Assembly: GCA_030271555.1 (NCBI GenBank)
Contig: JARXKQ010000097.1
Location: 1 to 5,496 of the forward strand
Reading direction: 5' to 3'
Source of the DNA: Chloroflexota bacterium
Lineage (GTDB): Bacteria; Chloroflexota; Limnocylindria; Limnocylindrales; CSP1-4
DNA length: 5,496 nucleotides
Shown here: positions 1-5,496 of the stretch, in pieces
Layout: every line of letters begins with the position of its first letter
Numbering within the stretch: position 1 is the stretch's first letter
Translations under genes and position numbers: made by a program
Notes under the pieces: generated by a model
Told to the model about the DNA's origin: nothing
Seen by the model: only the letters and a program-made list of their open reading frames with translations
The model's database searches: none

Positions 1-2
1 TC

Positions 3-197
3 CGTTCGGCCGACGGCGGCAAGAGCTACGTCAACGTGAAGCTCCCGACCGGCCCGTGCGCAGGTGTCGAGGGTGGCGGCAACTGCCAGCTCGCGAACAT
101 GGTCACCGATGTGGCCGTCTCGACTCCGGGGGGCACCGGCACGAGCGTGTCCTCCGGGACGGTCATCGCAGCGGTCGGCTGGCGTGCGGCGCAGTAG
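3..197 (+). CDS. C-terminal end of an unrecognised protein (partial, runs off the left edge)
   Basis: This open frame enters from the left edge and ends at a TAG at 195-197, giving the last 64 residues of a longer protein. I do not recognise the family. It is accepted as real because nearly every codon ends in G or C, as in the clear genes here, while the opposite strand shows no comparable family similarity. The tail is rich in Gly, Thr, Ser and Val and contains two cysteines eight residues apart plus one (residues 19 and 28), with alternating small and beta-branched residues after residue 33. That composition suggests a beta-rich, possibly exported and disulfide-bonded domain, but this is inference. 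It converges on and overlaps the truncated transporter frame by 35 bases, which is unusual and ties in with the apparent junction near position 210. The last few codons could themselves come from past the junction. Confidence 0.55.
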   Translation, partial: RSADGGKSYVNVKLPTGPCAGVEGGGNCQLANMVTDVAVSTPGGTGTSVSSGTVIAAVGWRAAQ

Positions 198-630
198 CCG
201 AAGCGAACCGGCCCTGGGCGAAGTTCGCGCTGAACTGGAGCAGCATGATGAAGGCGAACATCAGCGCGAGCTCGTTCGACGACGCGAAACCCCACAGGAA
301 GATCACGTCGAGGATGGCGCCGATGAAGATGTACGGCTTGCGCCGGCCCCAGCGGCTGATCGTGTAGTCGGAGATCGTGGCGACCGTGGGTTGGACGAGC
401 ACGGCGAAGAGCACTGGGATGGTCTCGAAGAGCAGGACGTAGGTCGGCGCGTAGGCCGGTCCGTAGGTCTCGGTCAGGCGCGTGGGATAGACGACGAAGC
501 CCAGCCCCGCCCAGACGGTGTTGAGACCGGCCCAGTAGACCGACAGGTTGAGCAGGTGCAGGAACGGCAGAGCGCGCGTAGGGCGCCCGACTACAGCCCC
601 CTCGCTCCCGGCCGGAGTCGTGACTGCCAC
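163..630 (-). CDS. Truncated MFS transporter, N-terminal four-helix fragment (SLC45/GPH sugar-transporter-like)
   Basis: The frame starts at GTG (628-630, reverse strand); the next upstream codon of note in frame is a stop at 655-657, so no earlier start exists. It encodes 155 residues. Four hydrophobic segments are visible at about residues 24-48, 62-85, 99-117 and 120-138. The loop after the second carries an MFS motif-A-like stretch, SDYTISRWGRRKPYI (residues 87-101), which resembles sucrose/glycoside-pentoside-hexuronide type transporters of the cytoplasmic membrane. Full members have about 12 helices and 400-500 residues. Here the similarity stops right after FAQG (residues 137-140); relatives continue with a PFQGY-like segment, whereas this frame gives an Arg/Ala/Ser/Pro-rich 15-residue tail and a stop. 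No other reverse frame resumes the transporter. The fragment is therefore very unlikely to transport anything. A natural rearrangement and an assembly chimera are both possible. The substrate cannot be assigned. Confidence 0.75.
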   Translation of the reverse strand: MAVTTPAGSEGAVVGRPTRALPFLHLLNLSVYWAGLNTVWAGLGFVVYPTRLTETYGPAYAPTYVLLFETIPVLFAVLVQPTVATISDYTISRWGRRKPYIFIGAILDVIFLWGFASSNELALMFAFIMLLQFSANFAQGRFASATAPHASRPLR

Positions 631-683
631 CTCGCGACGATGATCGCGCCTCGGTCAAGGCCCTGGGTGCGACAATCCGCGCC
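631..683. promoter_or_regulatory. Divergent intergenic region between the transporter fragment and the peptidase operon
   Basis: These 53 bases separate two divergently read genes, so they should hold the promoter of the rightward operon and at least part of the leftward one. Two weak signals are visible. An extended -10-like element lies at 668-676 (listed separately). A short inverted repeat, CGCGA-cgatga-TCGCG, occupies 633-648 directly upstream of the leftward GTG and could be an operator half-site pair or chance in GC-rich DNA. A TTGACC hexamer on the reverse strand (653-658) resembles a -35 box, but no good -10 follows it at the usual distance. The regulatory role is inferred mainly from position. 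Confidence 0.45.
668..676 (+). promoter_or_regulatory. Possible extended -10 promoter of the M16 operon (leaderless start)
   Basis: TGCGACAAT reads as an extended -10 element: TG, one base, then GACAAT, which matches four of six positions of TATAAT. Transcription would begin about seven bases further on, at or next to the GTG at 684. No Shine-Dalgarno-like sequence sits in the 15 bases before that GTG, so a leaderless mRNA would fit. No convincing -35 box is present at 17-bp spacing. The match is short and the region is GC-rich, so chance is a real alternative. Confidence 0.3.
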
Positions 684-1994
684 GTGCCTGACCTCCCGAC
701 CATCACGTTCAGCCAGCGCACCCTGCCCAACGGCCTGCGGGTGATCGTCGCGCCGGACGACCTCGCGCCCGTGGTCGCGGTCAACCTCTGGTACGTCGTC
801 GGCTCGCGCCACGAAACAGCCGGCCGGACTGGCTTCGCCCACCTGTTCGAGCATTTCATGTTCCAAGGCTCGCGCCACGTCACCAAGGCCGAGCACTTCT
901 CGCTCATTCAGTCCGCGGGCGGGGTGAATAACGCCACGACCTATTTCGACCGCACCAACTACTTCGAGACCCTGCCCTCGCACCAGCTCGATCTGGCGCT
1001 GTGGCTGGAGGCGGACCGCATGGCGACGCTGCTCGACGCGCTCGACCAGGAGAACCTCGACAACCAGCGCGAGGTGGTCAAGAACGAGAAGCGCCAGAGC
1101 TACGACAACCGACCGTACGGCTCCTTCTACGAAAAGCTGATGGCGGCTGTCTTCCCACCGGAGCACCCGTACCACCACACGCCGATCGGCTCGATGGAGG
1201 ATCTCGACGCGGCCACGGTCGATGACGTCGTGACCTTCTTCAAGACCTGGTACGCGCCCAACAACTGCGTGGTGTCGATCGTGGGCGACGTCGATGAGGA
1301 AGCCGCGCACGCGGCCGCGGCGCGCTACTTCGGGCCCATCGCGGCCAATCCGAACATCGTCCAGCCGGTGCCGGACAAGATCGCGCCGCAGATCGGGGTC
1401 GAGATGCGCGAAGTCGTCCCGGACGCGGTGCCGCTGACGCGCGTCCACTTCGGCTTCCGCTGCCCGCCCTTCGGCAGCGCCGAGTTCGACGCGCTCGAGG
1501 TGGCCAGCCAGATCCTCGCCGGCGGCCGCGGCTCACGTCTCTACCGGTCGTTGGTGCGCGAGGGCAAGATGGCCCAGGACGTGACCGCTTTCGGGCTGCC
1601 GCTCGTCGATGGCGCGTCCTTCTTTGGTGGCTGGGTGACGGTCCGGCCCGACAGCGACGAGGAGACATGTGAAGCGGCCTTCCTGGCTGAGCTCCAGAAG
1701 CTGATCGACGAGCCGGTCACGGACGACGAGCTGGCGCGCGCGCGGGCGCTCATCGAAGCCGCCGAGCTGGGCGCGCTGAGCCGCGTCGAAGAGGTCGCCG
1801 ATCGGCTCTCGATGTACGCGGCGATGTTCAATCGGCCTGAGCTCGTCAACGAGCAGCTGGGTCGCTACCTGGCGGTCACCGGCCCCCAGATCCAGGCGGT
1901 CGCGGGCCAGGTGTTCCGTGCCGACAACCGCGTCGTCCTGACGTACGTGCCCAACGAAGCCGCGGCCGGCGAGGGCGAGGAGTCCGCGGCATGA
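684..1994 (+). CDS. M16B zinc metallopeptidase, catalytic subunit (HxxEH)
   Basis: A 436-residue zinc peptidase of the pitrilysin/processing-peptidase clan, the usual length for single-chain M16B members (two half-domains). The inverted zinc motif HLFEH is at residues 53-57: H53 and H57 bind zinc and E56 is the general base. The third ligand is most likely E135 in NQREVVKNEKRQ, the position that follows ERxVVxEE in relatives; the accessory Glu of that motif is Gln here (Q128). The second half (about 230-430) has a recognisable SRLYRSL segment (284-290) but lacks the Tyr of the substrate-binding Arg/Tyr pair: R292 may be kept, while the Tyr position is Gln or Asp (298/299). That residue is supplied by the next gene, so the two proteins probably form one heteromeric enzyme. 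No signal peptide or membrane helix is visible, so a cytoplasmic role in peptide turnover is inferred. The start is GTG without a clear ribosome site; no upstream alternative fits better. Confidence 0.93.
   Translation: MPDLPTITFSQRTLPNGLRVIVAPDDLAPVVAVNLWYVVGSRHETAGRTGFAHLFEHFMFQGSRHVTKAEHFSLIQSAGGVNNATTYFDRTNYFETLPSHQLDLALWLEADRMATLLDALDQENLDNQREVVKNEKRQSYDNRPYGSFYEKLMAAVFPPEHPYHHTPIGSMEDLDAATVDDVVTFFKTWYAPNNCVVSIVGDVDEEAAHAAAARYFGPIAANPNIVQPVPDKIAPQIGVEMREVVPDAVPLTRVHFGFRCPPFGSAEFDALEVASQILAGGRGSRLYRSLVREGKMAQDVTAFGLPLVDGASFFGGWVTVRPDSDEETCEAAFLAELQKLIDEPVTDDELARARALIEAAELGALSRVEEVADRLSMYAAMFNRPELVNEQLGRYLAVTGPQIQAVAGQVFRADNRVVLTYVPNEAAAGEGEESAA
1977..1982 (+). promoter_or_regulatory. Ribosome binding site for the second M16 gene
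   Basis: GAGGAG lies eight bases before the ATG at 1991 and inside the last codons of the upstream peptidase. It is a good Shine-Dalgarno match at normal spacing and supports the ATG in the ATGA overlap over the in-frame ATGs at 2054 and 2066. Confidence 0.6.
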
Positions 1995-3475
1995 CGCTCG
2001 AGCACGACGCGGAGAAGGGCTTCACCACCGACTCGCAGGAGTCCCCTTCCACCATGGCGGAAGGCATGCCCCAGCCGCCAGTTGGGGCTGCCGTGGCCGA
2101 CCTGTCTGCGCTCGACACTCGACCCGCGCCAGGTACCCCGCGGGAATACCACTTCCCACACTTCGAGCGGTTCCGGCTATCGAACGGCCTGACTGTTCTT
2201 CAGGCAAAGCTTCCCGGCCGGGCCCTGATCGCCGTTCACCTGCTGCTGCCCGGTGGCGGCTGGACGGAGCCGCCAGAGCAGGGCGGCATCACGGTCCTGA
2301 CGAGTCGCGCAATGCCCGAAGGGACGCTGCGGCGCGATGCCGATCAATTCATCGAAGACAGCGAGCGGCTGGGCGCGGAGATCCACGCCGAGGCGACGTG
2401 GGAGGCGCTCACTGCCAGCATGGAAGTGCCGCGTTCGCACTTTGGCGCGGCACTCGAGCTGATGGCCGAGATGGTCTTCGAGCCGGCCTTCCCCGAAGAC
2501 GAGGTCGAGCGGTTGCGCGACGAGCGCATGAACGACCTGCTCCAGGCGTGGTCCGACCCGCGCCGCCGCGCCGAGCGCGTCTTCCCGGAAACGATCTACG
2601 GCCCCGGCTCGCCCTATCGACGGCCGCTCGCGGGCACCCAGACGACTGTCCGCCCACTTGACCGCGCGGCCGTTAAGGCGCGCCACGCCGCGCTGCTCAA
2701 CCCCACCACGGCCACGCTGGTGGTCGCGGGCGATCTGGGTGATCAGCAGCTCGACCAGCTCGCGGAACAGCACCTGGGTCAGCGCCCGGCCGGCACAGGG
2801 TCGGCATCTGCTGCCGTGGCCGGTGAGCAGGGGTGGCCGAGTGGCCCCAGGGTGGTCCTCGTTGACAAGCCCGGGGCGCCCCAGTCGGAGATCCGCATAG
2901 GTCATCTGGGCGTCGCCCGCAAGAACCCGGACTTCCACGCGATTTCGGTTCTCAATGCGATCCTGGGCGGTACGTTCAACTCGCGGCTGAACGTCGTCCT
3001 GCGCGAGGAGAAGGGCTACACGTACGGCATCGGCTCGAGCTTCGACATGCGCCGCAAGGCCGGGCCGTTCGTCGTCCGCACCGCGGTGGAGACGAATGTC
3101 ACGCGGCCGGCGATCGAGGAGATCCTGCGCATCGTGCGCGAGTTCGGCCAGTCAGACGTCAAGTCCGACGAGCTCGAGATCGCGCGCGACTACCTCGTGG
3201 GCGTTTTCCCGCTGCGCTTCGAGACCGCAGCACAGGTTGCGGGCGCGTTGGGCGGCCTCGTTGCGCTCGACTTGCCCGATGACGAGCTCGATCGCTACCG
3301 CCCCGGCGTCGCCGCGGTCACCGCAGCGGATGTTCGGGCCGCGGCCAACAAGCACATTCGCCCCGACGATCTCGTAATCGTGGTCGTCGGCGACGCGGCG
3401 ACCGTCGAGCCGGAGTTGCGCGCCGCCGGGCTGGGTGAACTGAGCGTTACTCCGGCCGACGCGACACCCGAGTGA
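1991..3475 (+). CDS. M16B peptidase-like partner subunit (no zinc site, Arg/Tyr pair present)
   Basis: A 494-residue M16-fold protein. The place where HxxEH should be reads VLTSR (residues 102-106, after GGIT), so both zinc His and the catalytic Glu are gone and this chain cannot cleave peptides by itself. The C-terminal half keeps a well-formed FNSRLNVVLREEKGYTYGIG stretch (329-348) with R338 and Y345 seven residues apart, the spacing of the Arg/Tyr pair that holds the substrate backbone in active M16 enzymes. The preceding gene has the reverse pattern, so the two are complementary, as known for paired M16B peptidases with separate zinc and Arg/Tyr chains. The first 50 or so residues are an extra, acidic then Pro/Ala-rich, probably disordered segment before the M16 fold begins near HFERFRLSNGL (57-67). 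No signal peptide is seen. The gene overlaps its neighbours by four bases on both sides. Start at 1991 is favoured by the ribosome site and overlap. Confidence 0.92.
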   Translation: MTLEHDAEKGFTTDSQESPSTMAEGMPQPPVGAAVADLSALDTRPAPGTPREYHFPHFERFRLSNGLTVLQAKLPGRALIAVHLLLPGGGWTEPPEQGGITVLTSRAMPEGTLRRDADQFIEDSERLGAEIHAEATWEALTASMEVPRSHFGAALELMAEMVFEPAFPEDEVERLRDERMNDLLQAWSDPRRRAERVFPETIYGPGSPYRRPLAGTQTTVRPLDRAAVKARHAALLNPTTATLVVAGDLGDQQLDQLAEQHLGQRPAGTGSASAAVAGEQGWPSGPRVVLVDKPGAPQSEIRIGHLGVARKNPDFHAISVLNAILGGTFNSRLNVVLREEKGYTYGIGSSFDMRRKAGPFVVRTAVETNVTRPAIEEILRIVREFGQSDVKSDELEIARDYLVGVFPLRFETAAQVAGALGGLVALDLPDDELDRYRPGVAAVTAADVRAAANKHIRPDDLVIVVVGDAATVEPELRAAGLGELSVTPADATPE

Positions 3476-4050
3476 TCGTCGTCCTGGGCCGGCCACGGCT
3501 CGATGAGCGCGGCGCCCTGTCCGGGACTGCCGGCCGCGTGGCGGTGGCCGCGCGCTCAGCCGGCGCCCAGGTCACGATCGTGGGCTTGGTCGCGGACGAC
3601 GCCGCCGGCGACGCGGCGGTGACAGAGCTGGGCCGCGCCGGCGTCGGCCACGCCGCGCTCCTGCGCCAGCCGGGTGGCGGTGACGTGCGGCCGCTGGAAC
3701 GGGCCGATATCGAGCTTGCGCTGGGCTACGTGCCGGAGTGCCAAGTGCTCGTCGCAGCGGAGCCGCTTTCCGACGACGCGCTGAGCGCGACCGCGGAGGC
3801 CGCCGCGTACCACGGCGCGGCGCTCATCTGTGTAGCTCCGGCCGGCGCCGCGCCACAGGCGCAGCTGCCCGACAGCGCGACCGTCCTCGAGTTGCCCGCC
3901 GATGACGACGCCGGCGGCGCCTTCGCTGACCTCGTTGGTCGCTACGCGGCAGCCCTCGCTGGTGGTGCCGACCCCGCGGAGGCATGGAAGTCAGCGGTCG
4001 AAAAGTCGGGCTGGGAGCCCGCCGACCCCACAGAGCCCGCCAGCGCGTGA
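3472..4050 (+). CDS. Short, degenerate PfkB/ribokinase-like protein, probably catalytically dead
   Basis: A 192-residue protein that matches the pattern of PfkB-family sugar kinases at both ends but is about 100 residues shorter than usual. The N-terminus gives VVLGRPRLD, then GTAGRVAVAARSAGAQVTIV (18-37) and GLVADDAAGDAAVTELGRAGV, which follow the family's Gly-Gly/Asn segment and the G-x-D-x-x-G-x-x-x-x-x-x-L-x-x-x-G-V segment; the family Asn is Arg here (R22). The C-terminal signature GAGDxF is DAGGAF (146-151), so the catalytic base Asp is Gly (G149). The helix after it (FADLVGRYAAALAGG) is kept. The loss of the Asp, the Asn and the central lid/ATP region argues against kinase activity. 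It may be a scaffold or regulator, or a nonstandard ligand-binding protein; no function can be assigned. GTG start lies in a GTGA overlap with the M16 partner, with no clear ribosome site, so translation is probably coupled. The family call is from pattern only. Confidence 0.8.
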   Translation: MIVVLGRPRLDERGALSGTAGRVAVAARSAGAQVTIVGLVADDAAGDAAVTELGRAGVGHAALLRQPGGGDVRPLERADIELALGYVPECQVLVAAEPLSDDALSATAEAAAYHGAALICVAPAGAAPQAQLPDSATVLELPADDDAGGAFADLVGRYAAALAGGADPAEAWKSAVEKSGWEPADPTEPASA

Positions 4051-5201
4051 GCGGCTCGCTCCTCGTCTATGGCGATGTCGCGCTCACCTACGATTTTGGC
4101 CCCGACCATCCGCTGACACCGCGGCGCTTCCAGCCGGCGATCGATCTGCTGCGAACCCTGGGCGCGACTGACTTCATGGCGCCGCGCATGGCGAGCGACG
4201 AAGAAATCGCCCGACTGCACACGCCGGCATACATCGATGTTGTGCGCCGCTTCGGCGCCGATCCGTGGCACCACGTGCAGAGCAACGGCATTGGCCCCGG
4301 TGACTGCCCACCGTTCGACGGCATGCACGAGGCGTCCGCCCATGTGGCCGGCGGTTCAGTCGGCGCCGTTGATCGGATCCTGGCCGGCGACGTCGAGCAC
4401 GCCTTCAACCCGGCCGGCGGCCTGCACCACGCCATGGCCGCGCGCGCGTCCGGTTTCTGCATCTACAACGACGTCGCGCTGGCGGTTGCCCGAGCACGCG
4501 ACGCCGGCCACCGCGTCATGTACGTCGATCTCGACGTCCACCATGGCGACGGCACCCAGGCGCTCTTCTGGGACGACCCGGACGTGCTGACGCTGTCCAT
4601 CCACGAAACCGGCCTGACGCTCTTCCCGGGCAGCGGCTTCGCGGACGAACGCGGCGGTCCGGCCGCGCTGGGTACCAAGGTCAACGTCCCACTTCAGCCG
4701 GGCAGCGGCGACGGTTCGTGGCTCGCGGCACTCCAGGCCACGGCGCCCGCGCTCGCCGCCGCGTTTGCGCCCACATTCCTGGTCAGCCAGCACGGCTGTG
4801 ACTCGCACGCCTATGACCCGCTCGCCCACCTGCGACTGACGACGCGTGCCTACCGCGCAGCGACGTTGCTGCTCGACGAGATCGCCCACGACCACTGTGG
4901 CGGGCGGTGGCTGGCCACCGGCGGCGGCGGCTACGATGCCTACCGCGTCGTGCCCAGGTCCTGGTCGCTCGTCTGGCTCGCCCAGCAGCATCGCGAGCCG
5001 CCGGCCCAGATCGACCCGGGCTGGCGCGAACGCTGGGCAGCCGACTCCGATCGATTCGGACAGAGCCCGCTGCCGACCGACTTCCTGGATCCAGCCGATC
5101 TGGTGAAACCGGAGGCCGATGAGATCGCCGAAGCCAATGCCAAGACCGTCGAAAATGCGCTGCCAGGCGCGCTGGAGCTGATAGGGGGAACGAACAAGTG
5201 A
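4047..5201 (+). CDS. acuC: AcuC-type deacetylase (histone deacetylase fold, zinc-dependent)
   Basis: A 384-residue arginase/deacetylase-fold enzyme, close to the usual AcuC length. It would hydrolyse an acetyl-lysine amide; in Bacillus, AcuC deacetylates and so activates acetyl-CoA synthetase. The whole active site is visible: the His pair H127-H128 in GGLHHAM; zinc ligands D163 and H165 in VDLDVHHGDGTQ (160-171), with D161 in the charge relay; the third ligand D252 in HGCDSHAYDPLAHL; and the transition-state Tyr, Y296, in TGGGGYDAYR. The N-terminus, YDFGPDHPLTPRR (15-27), is typical of AcuC rather than eukaryotic HDACs. An acetylpolyamine amidohydrolase or other acetyl-amide hydrolase is the main alternative. 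The frame is open upstream to an ATG at 3984, but GTG at 4047 is chosen because it forms a GTGA overlap with the previous stop like the other junctions, and the extra 21 residues are Arg-rich and unlike the family. No ribosome site precedes it. No acetyl-CoA synthetase or acetyltransferase gene is in the window. Confidence 0.93.
   Translation: MSGSLLVYGDVALTYDFGPDHPLTPRRFQPAIDLLRTLGATDFMAPRMASDEEIARLHTPAYIDVVRRFGADPWHHVQSNGIGPGDCPPFDGMHEASAHVAGGSVGAVDRILAGDVEHAFNPAGGLHHAMAARASGFCIYNDVALAVARARDAGHRVMYVDLDVHHGDGTQALFWDDPDVLTLSIHETGLTLFPGSGFADERGGPAALGTKVNVPLQPGSGDGSWLAALQATAPALAAAFAPTFLVSQHGCDSHAYDPLAHLRLTTRAYRAATLLLDEIAHDHCGGRWLATGGGGYDAYRVVPRSWSLVWLAQQHREPPAQIDPGWRERWAADSDRFGQSPLPTDFLDPADLVKPEADEIAEANAKTVENALPGALELIGGTNK
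5183..5188 (+). promoter_or_regulatory. Ribosome binding site for the alpha/beta hydrolase
   Basis: AGGGGG, inside the last codons of the deacetylase, ends nine bases before the GTG at 5198. It is a purine-rich Shine-Dalgarno-type sequence at acceptable spacing and supports that GTG as the start, in the GTGA overlap. Confidence 0.55.
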
Positions 5202-5496
5202 CCGACTGGAAGGGCTACATCGATGTGCCGGGCGGCAAGCTGTATGCAGAGGCAGACGGCGAGGGACCGGCTGTGGTGTTCATCCACGCCGGCGTCGCGC
5301 ACCTGCGCATGTGGGACGAACAGGTTGCCGCGCTGCGCGACGCGTACCGCGTCATCCGCTACGACACGCGTGGCTTCGGCAAGTCGCGCGTTGAGGATGT
5401 GCCGTACTCCAACAAGGACGACGTCGCGGCGGTGCTGGATCACTTCGGCGAGGACAGGGCGCATGTCGTCGGTCTATCGCGCGGCGGGCAGATCGC
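5198..5496 (+). CDS. Alpha/beta hydrolase, N-terminal part (partial, runs off the right edge)
   Basis: The first 99 codons of an alpha/beta-hydrolase-fold protein; the family is usually 250-300 residues, so about a third is present. Visible marks in order are a first-strand region (DVPGGKLYAEADG, 9-21), the oxyanion-hole segment VVFIHAG (26-32), the conserved YDTRGFGKS turn (55-63), and the nucleophile elbow VGLSRGG (91-97) with S94 as the catalytic Ser. The catalytic Asp and His should lie beyond the window edge, so completeness of the triad cannot be judged. The HAG oxyanion-hole variant, rather than the common HGG/HGF, and the Arg after the nucleophile do not by themselves identify the substrate. 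Esterase, C-C hydrolase or lactonase-like activity are all open. It overlaps the deacetylase stop by four bases and has a ribosome site, so it belongs to the same operon. No signal peptide is seen. Confidence 0.9.
   Translation, partial: MTDWKGYIDVPGGKLYAEADGEGPAVVFIHAGVAHLRMWDEQVAALRDAYRVIRYDTRGFGKSRVEDVPYSNKDDVAAVLDHFGEDRAHVVGLSRGGQI

Noticed and set aside
163..213. Reading the transporter break as a simple frameshift
   Set aside because: None of the three reverse frames left of position 210 regains hydrophobic helices or transporter motifs, and the other strand there has good coding character, so a lost or gained base does not explain it.
64..744. A 226-codon rightward open frame opposite the transporter fragment
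   Set aside because: It is very Arg/Glu/Gln/Pro-rich, mirrors the membrane-protein coding strand and overlaps the M16 start; no family features.
26..907. A 293-codon reverse-strand open frame covering the transporter fragment, the gap and the start of the M16 gene
   Set aside because: It is Arg/Ala/Pro-rich with no domain, spans two well-supported genes in other frames and crosses the intergenic gap; typical of long spurious frames in high-GC DNA.
591..1448. A 285-codon reverse-strand open frame opposite the first M16 gene
   Set aside because: It is antisense to a gene with clear catalytic motifs and is Arg/Val/Asp-rich without recognisable family features; a shadow of GC3-rich coding DNA.
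2177..2938. A 253-codon reverse frame inside the second M16 gene
   Set aside because: Antisense to a strongly supported gene and low in plausible protein character.
3984..4046. A longer N-terminus for the deacetylase, starting at the ATG at 3984
   Set aside because: The added 21 residues are Arg-rich and unlike the family, they would overlap the upstream gene by 67 bases, and the GTG at 4047 repeats the 4-base overlap seen at the other junctions.
4356..4991. A 211-codon reverse frame inside the deacetylase gene
   Set aside because: Antisense to a gene with a full set of active-site residues; no domain of its own.
1..5496. CRISPR array, tRNA or rRNA gene, insertion sequence, phage gene, or toxin-antitoxin pair
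   Set aside because: No regularly spaced repeats, cloverleaf-like sequence, transposase or integrase motifs, or small paired genes were found; almost all bases are explained by the listed genes.

Overview
The window is GC-rich DNA whose reading frames carry G or C at most third codon positions. Several genes start with GTG and the genes are packed without gaps. These habits, and the gene content (a paired M16 peptidase, an AcuC-like deacetylase, an alpha/beta hydrolase), suit a free-living high-GC bacterium. Chloroflexota or a high-GC Gram-positive lineage is my guess from style only; there is no rRNA or other marker to settle it.

Layout. Bases 3-197 (+) are the last 64 codons of an unrecognised, probably exported protein. 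Facing it, 163-630 (-) is the first part of a sugar-transporter-like MFS gene. It reads well through four membrane segments and then loses all family resemblance at about position 210, so the left 210 bases look joined to unrelated DNA. A 53-bp divergent gap (631-683) separates this fragment from a rightward gene train that runs to the end of the window.

The train is: M16 peptidase with the zinc site (684-1994); M16 partner without the zinc site but with the Arg/Tyr pair (1991-3475); a short PfkB/ribokinase-like protein that has lost the catalytic Asp (3472-4050); an AcuC-type histone-deacetylase-fold enzyme with all catalytic residues (4047-5201); and the first 99 codons of an alpha/beta hydrolase (5198 to the edge). 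Each of the four junctions is a 4-base start/stop overlap (ATGA once, GTGA three times), so the five genes are almost certainly one translationally coupled operon.

How they may work together. The two M16 proteins look like the two complementary halves of one heteromeric zinc peptidase; neither has a visible signal peptide, so it is probably cytoplasmic. The AcuC-like enzyme would remove acetyl groups from a protein lysine (classically acetyl-CoA synthetase) or a small acetylated amine. The pseudokinase-like protein has no assignable reaction. A shared pathway is inference from operon structure only. No RNA gene, CRISPR array, insertion sequence or long repeat was seen, and there is no gene-free stretch over 300 bases.
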